Shown here in pieces: positions 25,196-34,688 of a stretch of DNA of 64,000 bases. Under the pieces are notes generated by a model that saw nothing but the letters and a program-made list of their open reading frames with translations, was not told where the DNA came from and made no database searches. The translations under genes and the position numbers were made by a program. Source of the DNA: Thalassospira profundimaris (lineage in GTDB: Bacteria; Pseudomonadota; Alphaproteobacteria; Rhodospirillales; Thalassospiraceae); assembly GCF_003326755.1 (NCBI RefSeq), contig NZ_JPWH01000005.1, positions 62,001-126,000 of the forward strand, read 5' to 3'. Every line of letters starts with the position of its first letter. The stretch's first letter is position 1.

Positions 25196-25356
25196 GGGGC
25201 GCAATCCTTTTTGGTTGGGGCGAGATCAAAGGAGGCAAAACGTCACGGAAGGCCGTACAGATGGCGGGAAAGAGACGGCAAGTGACAAGGCAAGGATATG
25301 TAGGCGATATGCCAGCAAAGGCAGGCGTTCTCCGGCGGCAGTCCAATATCAAACGC

Positions 25357-25815
25357 TCAGCGGTCAACATCGACCATGCGTTGCAAAAGGCGGGTGGCCT
25401 CCGCCAGGGTTTGTTGCTCCTTTCGTGAAAAATTATCCAGAATGACATGATACAGCCAGTCTTCGCGCAGGGCGCGGCTGGCCTGTATCCATTCCCGGCA
25501 GGACGGGGTCAAAGACAACAAAGTCTGGCGGCCATCATTGGGGTCCGGTGCCCCTTCCACCAGCCCGGCCTTGATCAGGGATGTAATATGCGGCCCCATT
25601 GACTGCGGGCGCATTCCCTCCGCCCGGGCCAGCACGGTCACGGTGGCGGGGCCATCGGTTTCCAAATGGCGCAGCACGCATTTTTGCGTCCAGTTCAAAT
25701 CGCCCAAATGCGCCTGTTTGCGCAATTTGCGGCGTAACCGGCCCAGCACAGCATGCAGATCTGTCGCCAGGGCAAGGGCCGTCGGGGACAGCGGATTTTC
25801 GGGATTGTCAGGCAT
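25357..25815 (-). CDS. MarR-family regulator
   Basis: 152 residues from ATG 25815 (an ATG 15 bases upstream is equally possible). The winged helix shows RHLETDGPATVTVLARAEGMRPQSMG and the wing LVEGAPDPNDGRQTLLSLT, a classical MarR DxRxxxxxLT pattern. It likely represses a nearby target; the same-strand isochorismatase-MFS pair 160 bases downstream is the best candidate. It probably binds a small aromatic ligand. Confidence 0.85.
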   Translation of the reverse strand: MPDNPENPLSPTALALATDLHAVLGRLRRKLRKQAHLGDLNWTQKCVLRHLETDGPATVTVLARAEGMRPQSMGPHITSLIKAGLVEGAPDPNDGRQTLLSLTPSCREWIQASRALREDWLYHVILDNFSRKEQQTLAEATRLLQRMVDVDR

Positions 25816-25971
25816 GATGGCGCTTTCCAATACAAAGGCAATCTACGAAGTTTACCTTTCTATATGGATGAAAATATCCCAAGGGGCAAAATTGTCAAGC
25901 CAGCCCAGAAACTATTTTGAAAGCATTCAAAACACCGCCCGCTCGCCCGGAATATTGCGCCGCAACCATGC

Positions 25972-26008
25972 AAAAGGGCCAACCGACATATCGCCGACCG
26001 GCCCTTTC
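25972..26008 (-). terminator. Terminator after the fabF-like gene
   Basis: AAAGGGCC (25973-25980) and GGCCCTTT (26000-26007), read on the minus strand, lie 31 bases after the synthase stop and are followed by TTTTG. Confidence 0.75.
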
Positions 26009-26038
26009 AAGACATTAAAACAGGGTGGGAATTAAACC

Positions 26039-27307
26039 TTAGCCCTCATAGGCGCTCACCAACAGCGACGCATTGACCCCGCCAAAACCAAATCCGTTGC
26101 ATAGCGCATGTTTGATGCTGGCCTCGCGCCCCCTATTGGGCACGAAATCCAGGTCTTCCATACCTTCATCGACATTGTGCAAATTGATGGTGGGCGGCAA
26201 TATGCCATTGCGAATGGCAAGGGCCGTGAAAATGGCCTCCACGCCGCCCGCAGCCCCCAGCAAATGCCCAATGGCCGATTTGGTGGAGGAAACCGGAATG
26301 TTCGGCAGATGGTCGCCAAATACGCGACGCAGCCCCGCCACCTCGGCCTGATCGCCCACCGGGGTGGATGTTGCATGGGCATTGACATAACCAATATCCG
26401 ACAAATCCCGCTTTGCCATTCTAAGGGCGGCCTGAATGGCGAGCGCACAACCCGATCCATCTTCCGGCCCGGCAGTCAGATGATAGGCATCGGCACTGGT
26501 GCCATAACCGGTAATTTCCACCAGCGGCACCGCCCCGCGCGCCAGCGCGTGATCCAGCGATTCCAGCACCATCAAACCGGCCCCCTCGCCCATGACAAAG
26601 CCATCCCGGTCACGGTCAAACGGGCGCGAGGCCTCGGCCGGGGCATCGTTGCGGGTGGAAAGCGCGCGTGCAGCCGAAAAACCGCTAATCGATAACGGAT
26701 CAACGCAGCCCTCGGTGCCACCTGCCAGCACCACATCGGCCTCGCCAGAGCGGATCAGGCGCACACCATCGCCAATCGCCTGCAACCCGGCGGCACAGGC
26801 CGTCACGGGTGTGCCAATCGGTCCGCGAAACCCGTAACGGATAGACACATTGCCCGAGGCCATATTCGCCAGAAAGGACGGCACGACAAAGGGCGAAATA
26901 CGCCCTGGCCCCCGGTCATTCAAAACCGATTCCGCATGGGTAATAACCGGCAGGCCGCCAATACCGGTGCCAATCACGGTGCCGGTGCGGTCCTTTGCTT
27001 CCTGATCCAGGTCCTGCCAGCCCGCCTGGGCCAGGGCCTGCTGTGCCGCAGCCAGGGCATAGATCGTAAACAGGTCAACCTTTTTACGATCCTTCTTTGA
27101 AATCACATCATCTTCGTTCAGGCCTGCCGGGTCATCGGCATGGCCGGGCACCAAACCGGCAAATTTGGTTAAAAGCTTGCTGCTGTCAAACCGGTGATTG
27201 GTCACGACACCGGACTGCCCGGCCACAAGCCGCTGCCAAACGGCATCAAGGCCGCATCCCAGTGGCGTCACCAGGCCCATCCCCGTCACCACAATCCGTT
27301 GTGTCAT
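26039..27307 (-). CDS. fabF: Beta-ketoacyl-ACP synthase II (FabF-like)
   Basis: 422 residues. The thiolase-fold active site is complete: Cys about 171 in VTACAAGLQAIG, His in VNAHATSTPVGD, His in AIGHLLGAAGG, plus the FabF gate motif GFGGVNAS near the end. It condenses malonyl-ACP with acyl-ACP in fatty acid synthesis. There is no acpP, fabG or fabD beside it, so it is probably a second, non-housekeeping copy. It is preceded by a MarR regulator 36 bases upstream on the same strand, an arrangement suggesting regulated lipid adjustment. Confidence 0.9.
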   Translation of the reverse strand: MTQRIVVTGMGLVTPLGCGLDAVWQRLVAGQSGVVTNHRFDSSKLLTKFAGLVPGHADDPAGLNEDDVISKKDRKKVDLFTIYALAAAQQALAQAGWQDLDQEAKDRTGTVIGTGIGGLPVITHAESVLNDRGPGRISPFVVPSFLANMASGNVSIRYGFRGPIGTPVTACAAGLQAIGDGVRLIRSGEADVVLAGGTEGCVDPLSISGFSAARALSTRNDAPAEASRPFDRDRDGFVMGEGAGLMVLESLDHALARGAVPLVEITGYGTSADAYHLTAGPEDGSGCALAIQAALRMAKRDLSDIGYVNAHATSTPVGDQAEVAGLRRVFGDHLPNIPVSSTKSAIGHLLGAAGGVEAIFTALAIRNGILPPTINLHNVDEGMEDLDFVPNRGREASIKHALCNGFGFGGVNASLLVSAYEG

Positions 27308-27343
27308 TTTAACCTATCCCTTTAAACATATTGATCAAAACCG

Positions 27344-27778
27344 TCAGCCAATCGCCGCCATCCGTGATAGCGCCTGTTGCACGGCCTGCCAGTCATTCGC
27401 GCCCAGTTCGCCCCGTATTTCGGTTTGGGCCTGTTGCCAGACAGGTAAAATCTGCCGGACTTTTTCTTCACCCTGGGGTGTCAGGGCAAAAACCTGCATT
27501 CGGCCCTGCCCGGTTTTATCGGGGGCAATCAGACCCTGACGTTGCAAAACGGCAAGATTACGGGTCATGGCACTGCGTTCCAGATCCATCTGGCGGGCCA
27601 GACTGCTGATGGAGTGAAACCCGCCCCCGCCAATGCAAAACAGGAGCGACGCCTGCGTTGATTGCAAACCATACGGCTTTAGCAGCACATTGTAACGCCG
27701 TGTGATGGCGCGTGCGGCCTTTCGGCTTTTTAACACCAAACATTCATCATTCAGGGCGTCGGGCAATGCTATTGTCAT
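27344..27778 (-). CDS. MarR-family regulator paired with the fabF-like gene
   Basis: 144 residues. The winged helix includes ISSLARQMDLERSAMTRNLAVLQRQGLI and a shortened wing, PDKTGQGRMQVFALT, with R-x-Q in place of the usual DxR. It is upstream of, and probably in one transcript with, the fabF-like gene. The AT-rich stretch before its start (27780-27830, with TGTATATACA-like symmetry at 27794-27803) is a plausible operator. Confidence 0.85.
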   Translation of the reverse strand: MTIALPDALNDECLVLKSRKAARAITRRYNVLLKPYGLQSTQASLLFCIGGGGFHSISSLARQMDLERSAMTRNLAVLQRQGLIAPDKTGQGRMQVFALTPQGEEKVRQILPVWQQAQTEIRGELGANDWQAVQQALSRMAAIG

Positions 27779-27931
27779 ATCTGGTGATTAACTTGTGTAT
27801 ATACACAAGTCAAATAAAATCACATTTTCCGGTTTTTGCCCGCTGTCCATGCGGTTGCCCACTGGACAGCAAAGACACGGCAACGCAAACTGCACCTGCA
27901 ACGTCAAATTGCGCGATGACAGGAGCCCGCC

Positions 27932-28879
27932 GTGAGTGCCCAAAAACCCCGTAAAACCACCGCCGCCTCCATCGATGATGGCAGCCGGGTCTATTTTGAT
28001 CCCAACGGGGAACTTGCCAGCCTTAGCTCAATCAGCAGTGAAACAACCGCTTCTTTGGGCAACAAGAACCATGCGGAGAGCAAAAAAGCCCCCGCCAGCA
28101 CCAAAGACCGATCCGATACAAACAACGCCACCCCCGACATATCGCAGGGGCCGGACGGCACCATCAGCACCAGCACCACCACCAACGGGAAAAGTGGCAA
28201 AACATCAAAACCCCATTATTTCGGCCATCGCCAGCGGTTGCGCGACCGCTTTTTAAAAGGCGGCAGTGCTGCCCTTGCCGAATATGAAATTCTGGAACTT
28301 TTGCTGTGCATGGCAATCCCGCGGGGCGATGTCAAACCGCTGGCAAAATCGCTGATTGACCGGTTTGGCAGTTTGGCTGCCGTATTGGCTGCCAGCCAGG
28401 GCGACCTTGCCGCCTGCAAGGGGGTGGGCGATGCCGCCATTGCCGCAATTAAAATTGCCGAGGCCAGTGCACAAATCCTCTCGCGCGAGCGGGCAATGGA
28501 ACTCCCCATCATCGCATCATGGGAACAATTGATTGATTATTGCCGGGTGCGCCTGGGTCATCGCAATACCGAGGAACTGCATTTGCTGTTTCTGGATCGT
28601 AAAAACCGCCTGATTGCCGATGAATGCCACCAGCGCGGCACCGTGGACCATACGCCGGTTTATCCGCGCGAGGTTATCAAACGCGCGCTGGAACTGCATG
28701 CCTCGGCCCTTATTCTGGTGCATAATCACCCCAGCGGCGATGCCACACCATCCCGCGGCGACATTGACATGACCCGCAAGATTGTTGATGCTGCCAAGGC
28801 GATGGAAATCAATGTGCATGACCACATCATTGTCAGCCGGTCGGGCTATAATTCGTTTAAAACACTGGGGCTGATCTAA
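27932..28879 (+). CDS. radC: RadC family JAMM-domain protein
   Basis: 315 residues from a GTG at 27932 with AGGAG upstream. A low-complexity Ser/Thr/Lys-rich extension of about 90 residues precedes the HhH region (ILELLLCMAIPRGDVKPLAK, CKGVGDAAIAA) and the MPN/JAMM metalloprotease-like core with HNHPSGD at about 264-270 and the upstream Glu. Despite the name, a role in DNA repair is not established. The long polar extension is unusual but typical RadC features follow intact. Its stop overlaps the next start (TAATG). Confidence 0.9.
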   Translation: MSAQKPRKTTAASIDDGSRVYFDPNGELASLSSISSETTASLGNKNHAESKKAPASTKDRSDTNNATPDISQGPDGTISTSTTTNGKSGKTSKPHYFGHRQRLRDRFLKGGSAALAEYEILELLLCMAIPRGDVKPLAKSLIDRFGSLAAVLAASQGDLAACKGVGDAAIAAIKIAEASAQILSRERAMELPIIASWEQLIDYCRVRLGHRNTEELHLLFLDRKNRLIADECHQRGTVDHTPVYPREVIKRALELHASALILVHNHPSGDATPSRGDIDMTRKIVDAAKAMEINVHDHIIVSRSGYNSFKTLGLI

Positions 28880-29271
28880 TGTCCGTCATTGGTCAATTTT
28901 CAATTGTCGTGGATGATTATGACGACGCCATCGCCTTTTATTGCCATAAAATCGGATTTGACCTGATTGAAGATACCGATTTGGGGAATGGCAAACGCTG
29001 GGTTTTAATTGCGCCGCCGCGCGCGCCCGAAAATGCCACTCGCATTCTGCTCGCCAAAGCCGGCAACTATGCCCAGCGCAACGCAATTGGCAACCAGACA
29101 GGTGGACGGGTTGGTTTTTTCCTGATGACGGATGATTTTGAAACAGACCATGCCCGCATGATCGAAAACGGTGTTCGTTTTTTGGAATCCCCGCGCCACG
29201 AACCCTATGGCATCGTTGCGGTTTTTGAAGATTTATACGGCAATAAATGGGATTTGTTGCAACCCGCCTAA
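28879..29271 (+). CDS. VOC/glyoxalase-fold protein
   Basis: 130 residues with two beta-alpha-beta-beta-beta modules: SIVVDDYDDAIAFYCHKIGFDLIED at the start and AVFEDLYGNKWDLLQ at the end, typical of glyoxalase/bleomycin-resistance (VOC) proteins. It may be a dioxygenase, isomerase or binding protein; no substrate can be assigned. It overlaps radC by one base, so it is translationally coupled to it, and overlaps by 4 bases with the convergent ROK gene. Confidence 0.85.
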   Translation: MSVIGQFSIVVDDYDDAIAFYCHKIGFDLIEDTDLGNGKRWVLIAPPRAPENATRILLAKAGNYAQRNAIGNQTGGRVGFFLMTDDFETDHARMIENGVRFLESPRHEPYGIVAVFEDLYGNKWDLLQPA

Positions 29272-30482
29272 TCCCGAACTTTTAGCATGTTTTGAAAATC
29301 CGGGATCATTTCCTGATAAATCGGCAGGGCTGCAGCCCCGCGTGCCGCCGAATAGGTGCTGGCATCGCCAATATGAACCGGCAAATGGGCCCCTGTGGGC
29401 GTTGGGCCGTCCACATCCTGCAATTTTGTGACTTTTTGCCACAGGGCGGTCAAAATCGGTTCGGGCAGTAACCCGCCCAATATAATCGCCTGCGGGTTCA
29501 ACATGCTGGAAATGATTTGAAATGTCGTTGTCAGATGCAAGGCCGCCTGGTCAATCCAGTGCCGTACCGGCGCATCATCGGGCGACAGGGCAGAAAGCCG
29601 GGTTAAATTGTGATCCAGCACCAGATCATCGCGGTGGGCGGCGTCAAATTCATCATACAACGCCAATAACGATACATAGCGTTCAAGGCACCCCTGCCGC
29701 CCGCAGCCGCATTTGCGGCCATTGACCATGATCGGGATATGGCCAATTTCACCTGCTGCCCCCTGGGCACCACGCACAATGCGCCCATCCAGAAACAGCC
29801 CCGCGCCCAAACCATGCCCGATAAAGATGTAAACGAAATTATCCAGTTCCCGGGCCGTGCCATACAGCTTTTCGGAAATCGCCGCCGCATCGGCATCATT
29901 TTCAACAAAAACCGGGCAGCCCGCCTTGGCGGTCATGGCGCTGGCAAGGTCAAAATTTTCCCAGCCCGGGGCAATCCCGGTTGGCCCGGCGATACCAACC
30001 GGGCCGGGCATGGCAATGCCGATGCCAATATTCCGGTCCGGATCCAGCCCGGATTTGATGATAATGTCCCGGCTGGCTGCCACCAGAAGGTCCACCGTTT
30101 TCTCCGGGTCGGGATGGTTGATTTGCAGACTGGATCGCGCACGTTCTTCCCCTAAAAGATCAACCAGAACAGCATCCATTTGCGTCCCGCTTAATTGAAA
30201 GCCAATCGCAAAACCGCCCTCGGGGTTTAAGCGATACGGCCGGGCGGGCTGGCCGCGTTTTTGCCGCACCGGCTCCCCGGCCAGCAAAAGCCCGGCCTCC
30301 TCCAGCTCGGCCACAAGGTTGGAAACGGCCTGGGCGGACAAATGGGTAATGCGGGTAATGTCGGCCCGCGACAGGCCCGCGCTACGCCGAACCGCATCAA
30401 GAATCGCGCGGCGATTATGGCTTTTGGCGTGCAGAAGGTTGGTGCCCAGGACACTTTCTGACGGCTTTTCTTTCATCACCAT
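29268..30482 (-). CDS. ROK-family transcriptional repressor
   Basis: 404 residues. The N-terminal winged helix (RRAILDAVRRSAGLSRADIT, HLSAQAVSNLVAELEEAGLL) precedes a ROK sugar-kinase-like domain with the zinc motif CGCGRQGCLERY near 245 and GHGLGAGLF. Such regulators (Mlc/NagC/XylR type) bind a sugar and release their operator. It is divergent from an ABC sugar transporter operon with a perfect inverted repeat between them. The presence of the zinc motif and of PVFVENDADAAAISE argues that the sugar site is intact. Start 30482 or the next ATG (30476) are equivalent. Confidence 0.9.
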   Translation of the reverse strand: MVMKEKPSESVLGTNLLHAKSHNRRAILDAVRRSAGLSRADITRITHLSAQAVSNLVAELEEAGLLLAGEPVRQKRGQPARPYRLNPEGGFAIGFQLSGTQMDAVLVDLLGEERARSSLQINHPDPEKTVDLLVAASRDIIIKSGLDPDRNIGIGIAMPGPVGIAGPTGIAPGWENFDLASAMTAKAGCPVFVENDADAAAISEKLYGTARELDNFVYIFIGHGLGAGLFLDGRIVRGAQGAAGEIGHIPIMVNGRKCGCGRQGCLERYVSLLALYDEFDAAHRDDLVLDHNLTRLSALSPDDAPVRHWIDQAALHLTTTFQIISSMLNPQAIILGGLLPEPILTALWQKVTKLQDVDGPTPTGAHLPVHIGDASTYSAARGAAALPIYQEMIPDFQNMLKVRD

Positions 30483-30502
30483 TGCCTTCCTCCGTTTTCT
30501 CC

Positions 30503-30533
30503 ATTATTAATTACATCAAATTGAATTAATAAT
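30503..30533. promoter_or_regulatory. Operator for the ROK repressor
   Basis: ATTATTAATT (30503-30512) and AATTAATAAT (30524-30533) are perfect inverted repeats separated by 11 bases, between the divergent ROK gene and the sugar operon. The AT-rich dyad with central spacing resembles Mlc/NagC operators. Confidence 0.75.
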
Positions 30534-30599
30534 AAAGCCTGCGATCCAACAGATCACACCTCAATCGTTCCGTATCTCATTTATCAGGGAGATAAGAAG

Positions 30600-31841
30600 A
30601 TGAAGATCAAAAATGTTCTTAAGGGCGCTGTTTTCGGCATATTTGCCGTATCGGGTGCCGCCCATGCCGCCCATGTGACCCTGAACGCCCTGTTCATGGC
30701 CCAGGCCGCCTATAGCGAAGACGACATCCGCAACATGACAGCCGACTTCAAGGCCGCCAATCCCGGCATTGATGTCAATGTCGAGCTGGTCCCCTACGAA
30801 GCCCTGCATGACAAGATTGTTCTGTCACAAAGTGCCAATGGCTATGACGTGGTTCTTTACGACGTGATCTGGCCCGCCGAATTTGCCCAATACAACCTGC
30901 TGGAAGACGTCACAAACCGCATCGATGAAAAAACCCGCGAGGCTGTTCTCAAGGGGGCCTGGACCACGGTGGAATATGACGGCAAATATTATGGCATGCC
31001 CTGGATTGCCGATACCAAGTTCCTTTTTTACAACAAAGATATGCTAAAAAAGGCCGGTTTTGACACTCCGCCGACCACCTGGGAAGAACTGGCAGCCCAG
31101 GCCAAGGCCATCAAGGACAAAGGCATTGTCGATTATCCGCTGGTTTGGTCGTGGTCACAATCCGAAGCCGCCATTTGCGATTACACCACCATTCTATCGG
31201 CGATGGGAGGCAAGTTCCTGGATGCCGACGGCAAACCGGCTTTTAACGAAGGCGGCGGCCTGAAGGCCCTGCAATACATGGTTGGCACCCTGGATGACGG
31301 CATCACCAACCCCAATTCGCGCGAATATGCCGAAGAAGACGTCCGCCGCGTTTTTTCCAGCGGCCAGGCCGCCTTTGCGCTCAACTGGGGCTATATGTAT
31401 AACCTGGCAAATGACCCGGCAGAAAGCCAGGTTGCCGGCCATGTTGGCATTGTTCCCGCACCGGGCGAAGCTGGCATTTCACAGGCATCGGCCGTCAACG
31501 GGTCGATGGGTCTGGGTATTCCGAGCAAAAGCACGCACAAGGAAGAAGCCTGGAAATACATCAAGTTCCTAACCTCGGAAAAGGTGCAGAACAAATATGC
31601 CCGCCTCAGCCTGCCGATCTGGAAGGCATCCTATAGCGACCCCGACGTGATCAAGGGCCAGGAACCGTTTGTCAATGCGGCCAAAACCAGCCTTGCCGTC
31701 ATGGCCCCGCGCCCGACAATGGCGGCCTATCAGGAAGCCTCGGCTGTTTTGCAGGAAGCCCTGCAAAATGCGATGCTGGGCACAAGTACGCCCGCCGATG
31801 CGCTGGATGAAGCTGCCAAAACCATTGCGGACATGCAGTAA
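30600..31841 (+). CDS. ABC sugar-binding protein (extracellular family 1)
   Basis: 413 residues. A signal peptide (about 1-23, AHA) sends it to the periplasm. The SBP family 1 pattern is seen in AYSEDDIRNMTADFKAANPGIDV, DVVLYDVIWPAEFAQYNLL and KYYGMPWIADTKFLFYNKDML. Sugar or sugar-alcohol ligands are usual; which one is not deducible. The aromatic-rich pocket sequences (WSWSQSE, LNWGYMYN) fit a carbohydrate. First gene of the operon: permeases, kinase and ATPase follow. RBS AGGGAGAT upstream. Confidence 0.9.
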   Translation: MKIKNVLKGAVFGIFAVSGAAHAAHVTLNALFMAQAAYSEDDIRNMTADFKAANPGIDVNVELVPYEALHDKIVLSQSANGYDVVLYDVIWPAEFAQYNLLEDVTNRIDEKTREAVLKGAWTTVEYDGKYYGMPWIADTKFLFYNKDMLKKAGFDTPPTTWEELAAQAKAIKDKGIVDYPLVWSWSQSEAAICDYTTILSAMGGKFLDADGKPAFNEGGGLKALQYMVGTLDDGITNPNSREYAEEDVRRVFSSGQAAFALNWGYMYNLANDPAESQVAGHVGIVPAPGEAGISQASAVNGSMGLGIPSKSTHKEEAWKYIKFLTSEKVQNKYARLSLPIWKASYSDPDVIKGQEPFVNAAKTSLAVMAPRPTMAAYQEASAVLQEALQNAMLGTSTPADALDEAAKTIADMQ

Positions 31842-31887
31842 ACCGTCTGCCGTTCTCTGACCTTCATTCGGAGCCGAAACCAGCGCT

Positions 31888-32772
31888 ATGATTTCCCATC
31901 GTAAAACGGTGACGGCGTGGCTATTGCTGACCCCGATGATCGTGATGATCCTTGGGGTCAGCGGATACCCGTTGATCAAAACCATTTATTTCAGCATGAC
32001 GGGGGCCAAACTGGTCGCCCCGGATTTAACCGATAGCTGGGTCTGGTTTCACAATTATGTGCGGGCTTTGTCTTCGGCCAATTTCCGCGAGGCCATTTGG
32101 CACACCACCTATTTTGCCGTCATTTCCGTTGGCGCGGAAGTCGTGATCGGCGTCATGGTGGCCTTGCTGTTAAACGAGGTTTTTGTGGGCCGCACCCTGC
32201 TGCGCGCCATGCTTATCCTGCCTTTGGCCCTGCCAACTGTCGTCAATGCCATGATGTGGCGGCTGATTTACAACCCGGATTTCGGGGCGCTGAATGCCCT
32301 GCTTGTGCAATTGGGGCTGCTTGATGCCTATCGCTCCTGGCTGGGTGATCCGGCAACGGCATTGGATATGGTGATTATTGCCGATGTCTGGAAAAACTTC
32401 CCGCTGGTTGCGCTCATCGCCCTGGCCGCCCTGCAAACCGTCCCCAAGGACTTATACGAGGCCGCAACCCTTGACGGCGCGGGCATGTGGAACCGGTTTT
32501 GGCGCATTACGCTGCCCGCCATTATGGGCCCTCTTAGCGTGGCGCTGGTCCTGCGCACGATCGAGGCCTTCAAGGTTTTTGACATTATCTATGTCATGAC
32601 GCGCGGCGGTCCGGCCAGCAGCACGAAAACCGTCAGTTTTTATGTTTATCAGGAGGCCTTTGCCTATATGCGGGTGGGGTCCGGGGCCTCCTATGCCCTG
32701 ATCGTGGTGCTGATCAGCGCCTGCCTGATTGCGAGTTACATGTATCTGATCCGCAAACACGGAGAGGCCTGA
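31888..32772 (+). CDS. ABC sugar permease, MalF/UgpA type
   Basis: 294 residues, six membrane helices, with the EAA loop EAATLDGAGMWNRFWRITLP (about 190-210) that docks on the ATPase. RAMLILPLALPTVVNAMMWRLIYNP is typical of binding-protein-dependent sugar permeases. It forms the channel with the next gene product. Two bases separate its stop from the next start. Confidence 0.92.
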   Translation: MISHRKTVTAWLLLTPMIVMILGVSGYPLIKTIYFSMTGAKLVAPDLTDSWVWFHNYVRALSSANFREAIWHTTYFAVISVGAEVVIGVMVALLLNEVFVGRTLLRAMLILPLALPTVVNAMMWRLIYNPDFGALNALLVQLGLLDAYRSWLGDPATALDMVIIADVWKNFPLVALIALAALQTVPKDLYEAATLDGAGMWNRFWRITLPAIMGPLSVALVLRTIEAFKVFDIIYVMTRGGPASSTKTVSFYVYQEAFAYMRVGSGASYALIVVLISACLIASYMYLIRKHGEA

Positions 32773-32774
32773 TC

Positions 32775-33623
32775 ATGCCACCATCCCTGGCAAAAAAAAT
32801 AGCGATTTATCTGGGCGCGGCCCTGCTGGCACTGGTCATTGCCCTGCCCGTCCTATGGCTGTTTATCATGAGCATCAGTTCCTCCACCCACCTGACAACG
32901 CTGCCCCTGCAATGGTGGCCCGATAGCCCAACCCTGGAAAATTACCGCAGCCTGCTGATTTATGCGGAAAACAGCCCGTCGCAAAGTTTCCTTTATGCCA
33001 TCCGCAACAGTATCATCATTGCGCTCGCGGCAACCGGCCTTTCAATTTGCGCGGCCATTCCGGCGGCCTACAGCTTTTCGCGCTTGCCCGGCCCCGGTCG
33101 CAAAAACCTGCTATATGCCGTCATCGCCATCTTCATGCTGCCCCCGGTAGCCCTTGTCCTGCCGCTTTATACGGTGATGAGTGCGCTGGGCCTGTTAAAT
33201 ACCCATGTCGCGCTGATTATCGTTTATTGCTCCATCCTGTTGCCCTTTGCGACATGGCTGTTGAAAAGCAATTTCGACACCATCCCCGGCGATCTCGACG
33301 AAGCCCCCATCATTGACGGGGCCAATCGGCTACAGGCGATCTGGTATGTGATCCTGCCCATCGCCCGCCCGGCCTTGGGCGCGGCAGTCATGATGTCGGT
33401 TCTGCTGTCCTGGGACGAATTTTTCTATGGCCTGTTATTTACCAACGACATCCGTTCCAAAACCATCACGGTCGCCATTGCCGATTTGGCCGCCGGTCGC
33501 GTTGCCGATTACGGCCTGATTTCGGCTGCCGGTATTCTGGCCGCCGTGCCACCGGTCGTTTTAGCCTTTTTCATGCAGAAAACCCTGGTTTCCGGGTTGG
33601 CCAGTGGCAGTGTTAAGGGATGA
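32775..33623 (+). CDS. ABC sugar permease, MalG/UgpE type
   Basis: 282 residues, six membrane helices; EAA loop in DEAPIIDGANRLQAIWYVIL near residue 175, and the MalG-like end LVSGLASGSVKG. It is the second transmembrane subunit of the carbohydrate importer. Its stop overlaps the kinase start by 4 bases (ATGA), showing tight coupling. Confidence 0.92.
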   Translation: MPPSLAKKIAIYLGAALLALVIALPVLWLFIMSISSSTHLTTLPLQWWPDSPTLENYRSLLIYAENSPSQSFLYAIRNSIIIALAATGLSICAAIPAAYSFSRLPGPGRKNLLYAVIAIFMLPPVALVLPLYTVMSALGLLNTHVALIIVYCSILLPFATWLLKSNFDTIPGDLDEAPIIDGANRLQAIWYVILPIARPALGAAVMMSVLLSWDEFFYGLLFTNDIRSKTITVAIADLAAGRVADYGLISAAGILAAVPPVVLAFFMQKTLVSGLASGSVKG

Positions 33624-34687
33624 ATGTCATGCGTAAAACAGCCCAAGCCCTTAAACCCCGCCAGCCCGACCCGGCGCGTGAAATCATTTCAATTGGTACC
33701 ATCAATGTGGACCAATTACTTGGCCCGGTGGACCATTGGCCCGACCGGGGAACTGAAACCGTCTATCCTGATTACGAAATGCGGGTGGGTGGCGGCGGCG
33801 GCATCTTTGGGGCCGCCCTGATGGCCCTGGAGGCCAATCAGCGCATGGTGGTCAATATCGGCGATGATGAAATGGGACAATGGCTGAAATCGCAATTCGG
33901 CACACTTGCCGATCACTGGCACCAAAGCAAGGCCGTGACATCCGTGACCATCGGCCTGACCCATTCCGACAAGGAACGCACCTTTCTCTCCAACGAGGGG
34001 CATAGCTCGCTTTTTGATGCCGATATGGCACGTGAAATGCTGAAACATGCCGAATTAAAAGGTGCCATCGCCCTATTGGTTGGCAACTTCCTGATGCCGC
34101 GCCTGGTGCCTGACTGCACCCGCCTGCTTGGCGAACTGCGCGATGCCGGGGCCATCGTCGCCCTTGATACCGCCTGGCCCACCGGCGGCTGGACCGATGC
34201 GGTTCAGGACCACCTGCAAAACTGGCTGCCCCTGGTGGACATCCTGTTGATCAACGAGGTCGAGGCCGCCGGATTGCTGGGCATCACAATTGATGATTTT
34301 ACCGCCAATGTGGATACCCAGATGCGGGCCATCAGCCCCAAACTGGCCCCCGATGGCATTGTCGTTGTCAAACGCGGTAGCCAGGGGGCCTCGGCATGCC
34401 AAAACGACCATGTGCTGCATGCAGCACCCGCTGCAAAAATCAATGTCATTGATACCGTTGGTGCAGGTGACTGTTTCAATGCCGGCTTCCTGCTGGCCTT
34501 TCAGCGTGGCGTTGAACTGGCAAACTGCCTGCATGTCGGCATCGAGGTGGCGGGCAAAGCCATTGCCAGCCATCCGCGCCGTTATGCTGCCTTGCATGAT
34601 TTAAACAGCCGCATTCGGGCGTTGCTTGAACAGCCCCATCCCACCCCATCCGATCAAATCACTTTCGATCAAGTGGAGAACGCCTGA
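33620..34687 (+). CDS. PfkB-family carbohydrate kinase
   Basis: 355 residues. Ribokinase-fold signature 1 region MRVGGGGGIFGAALMALEANQ and signature 2 DTVGAGDCFNAGFL, containing the catalytic Asp, are clear. IVALDTAWPTGG and VDILLINEVEAAGLLG are typical of the group. It should phosphorylate the imported sugar or its derivative with ATP. It is placed between the permease and ATPase genes of one operon, overlapping the upstream gene and ending 1 base before the ATPase ATG. This ties kinase and uptake together; the exact sugar is unknown. Confidence 0.9.
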   Translation: MNVMRKTAQALKPRQPDPAREIISIGTINVDQLLGPVDHWPDRGTETVYPDYEMRVGGGGGIFGAALMALEANQRMVVNIGDDEMGQWLKSQFGTLADHWHQSKAVTSVTIGLTHSDKERTFLSNEGHSSLFDADMAREMLKHAELKGAIALLVGNFLMPRLVPDCTRLLGELRDAGAIVALDTAWPTGGWTDAVQDHLQNWLPLVDILLINEVEAAGLLGITIDDFTANVDTQMRAISPKLAPDGIVVVKRGSQGASACQNDHVLHAAPAAKINVIDTVGAGDCFNAGFLLAFQRGVELANCLHVGIEVAGKAIASHPRRYAALHDLNSRIRALLEQPHPTPSDQITFDQVENA

Positions 34688-34688
34688 G

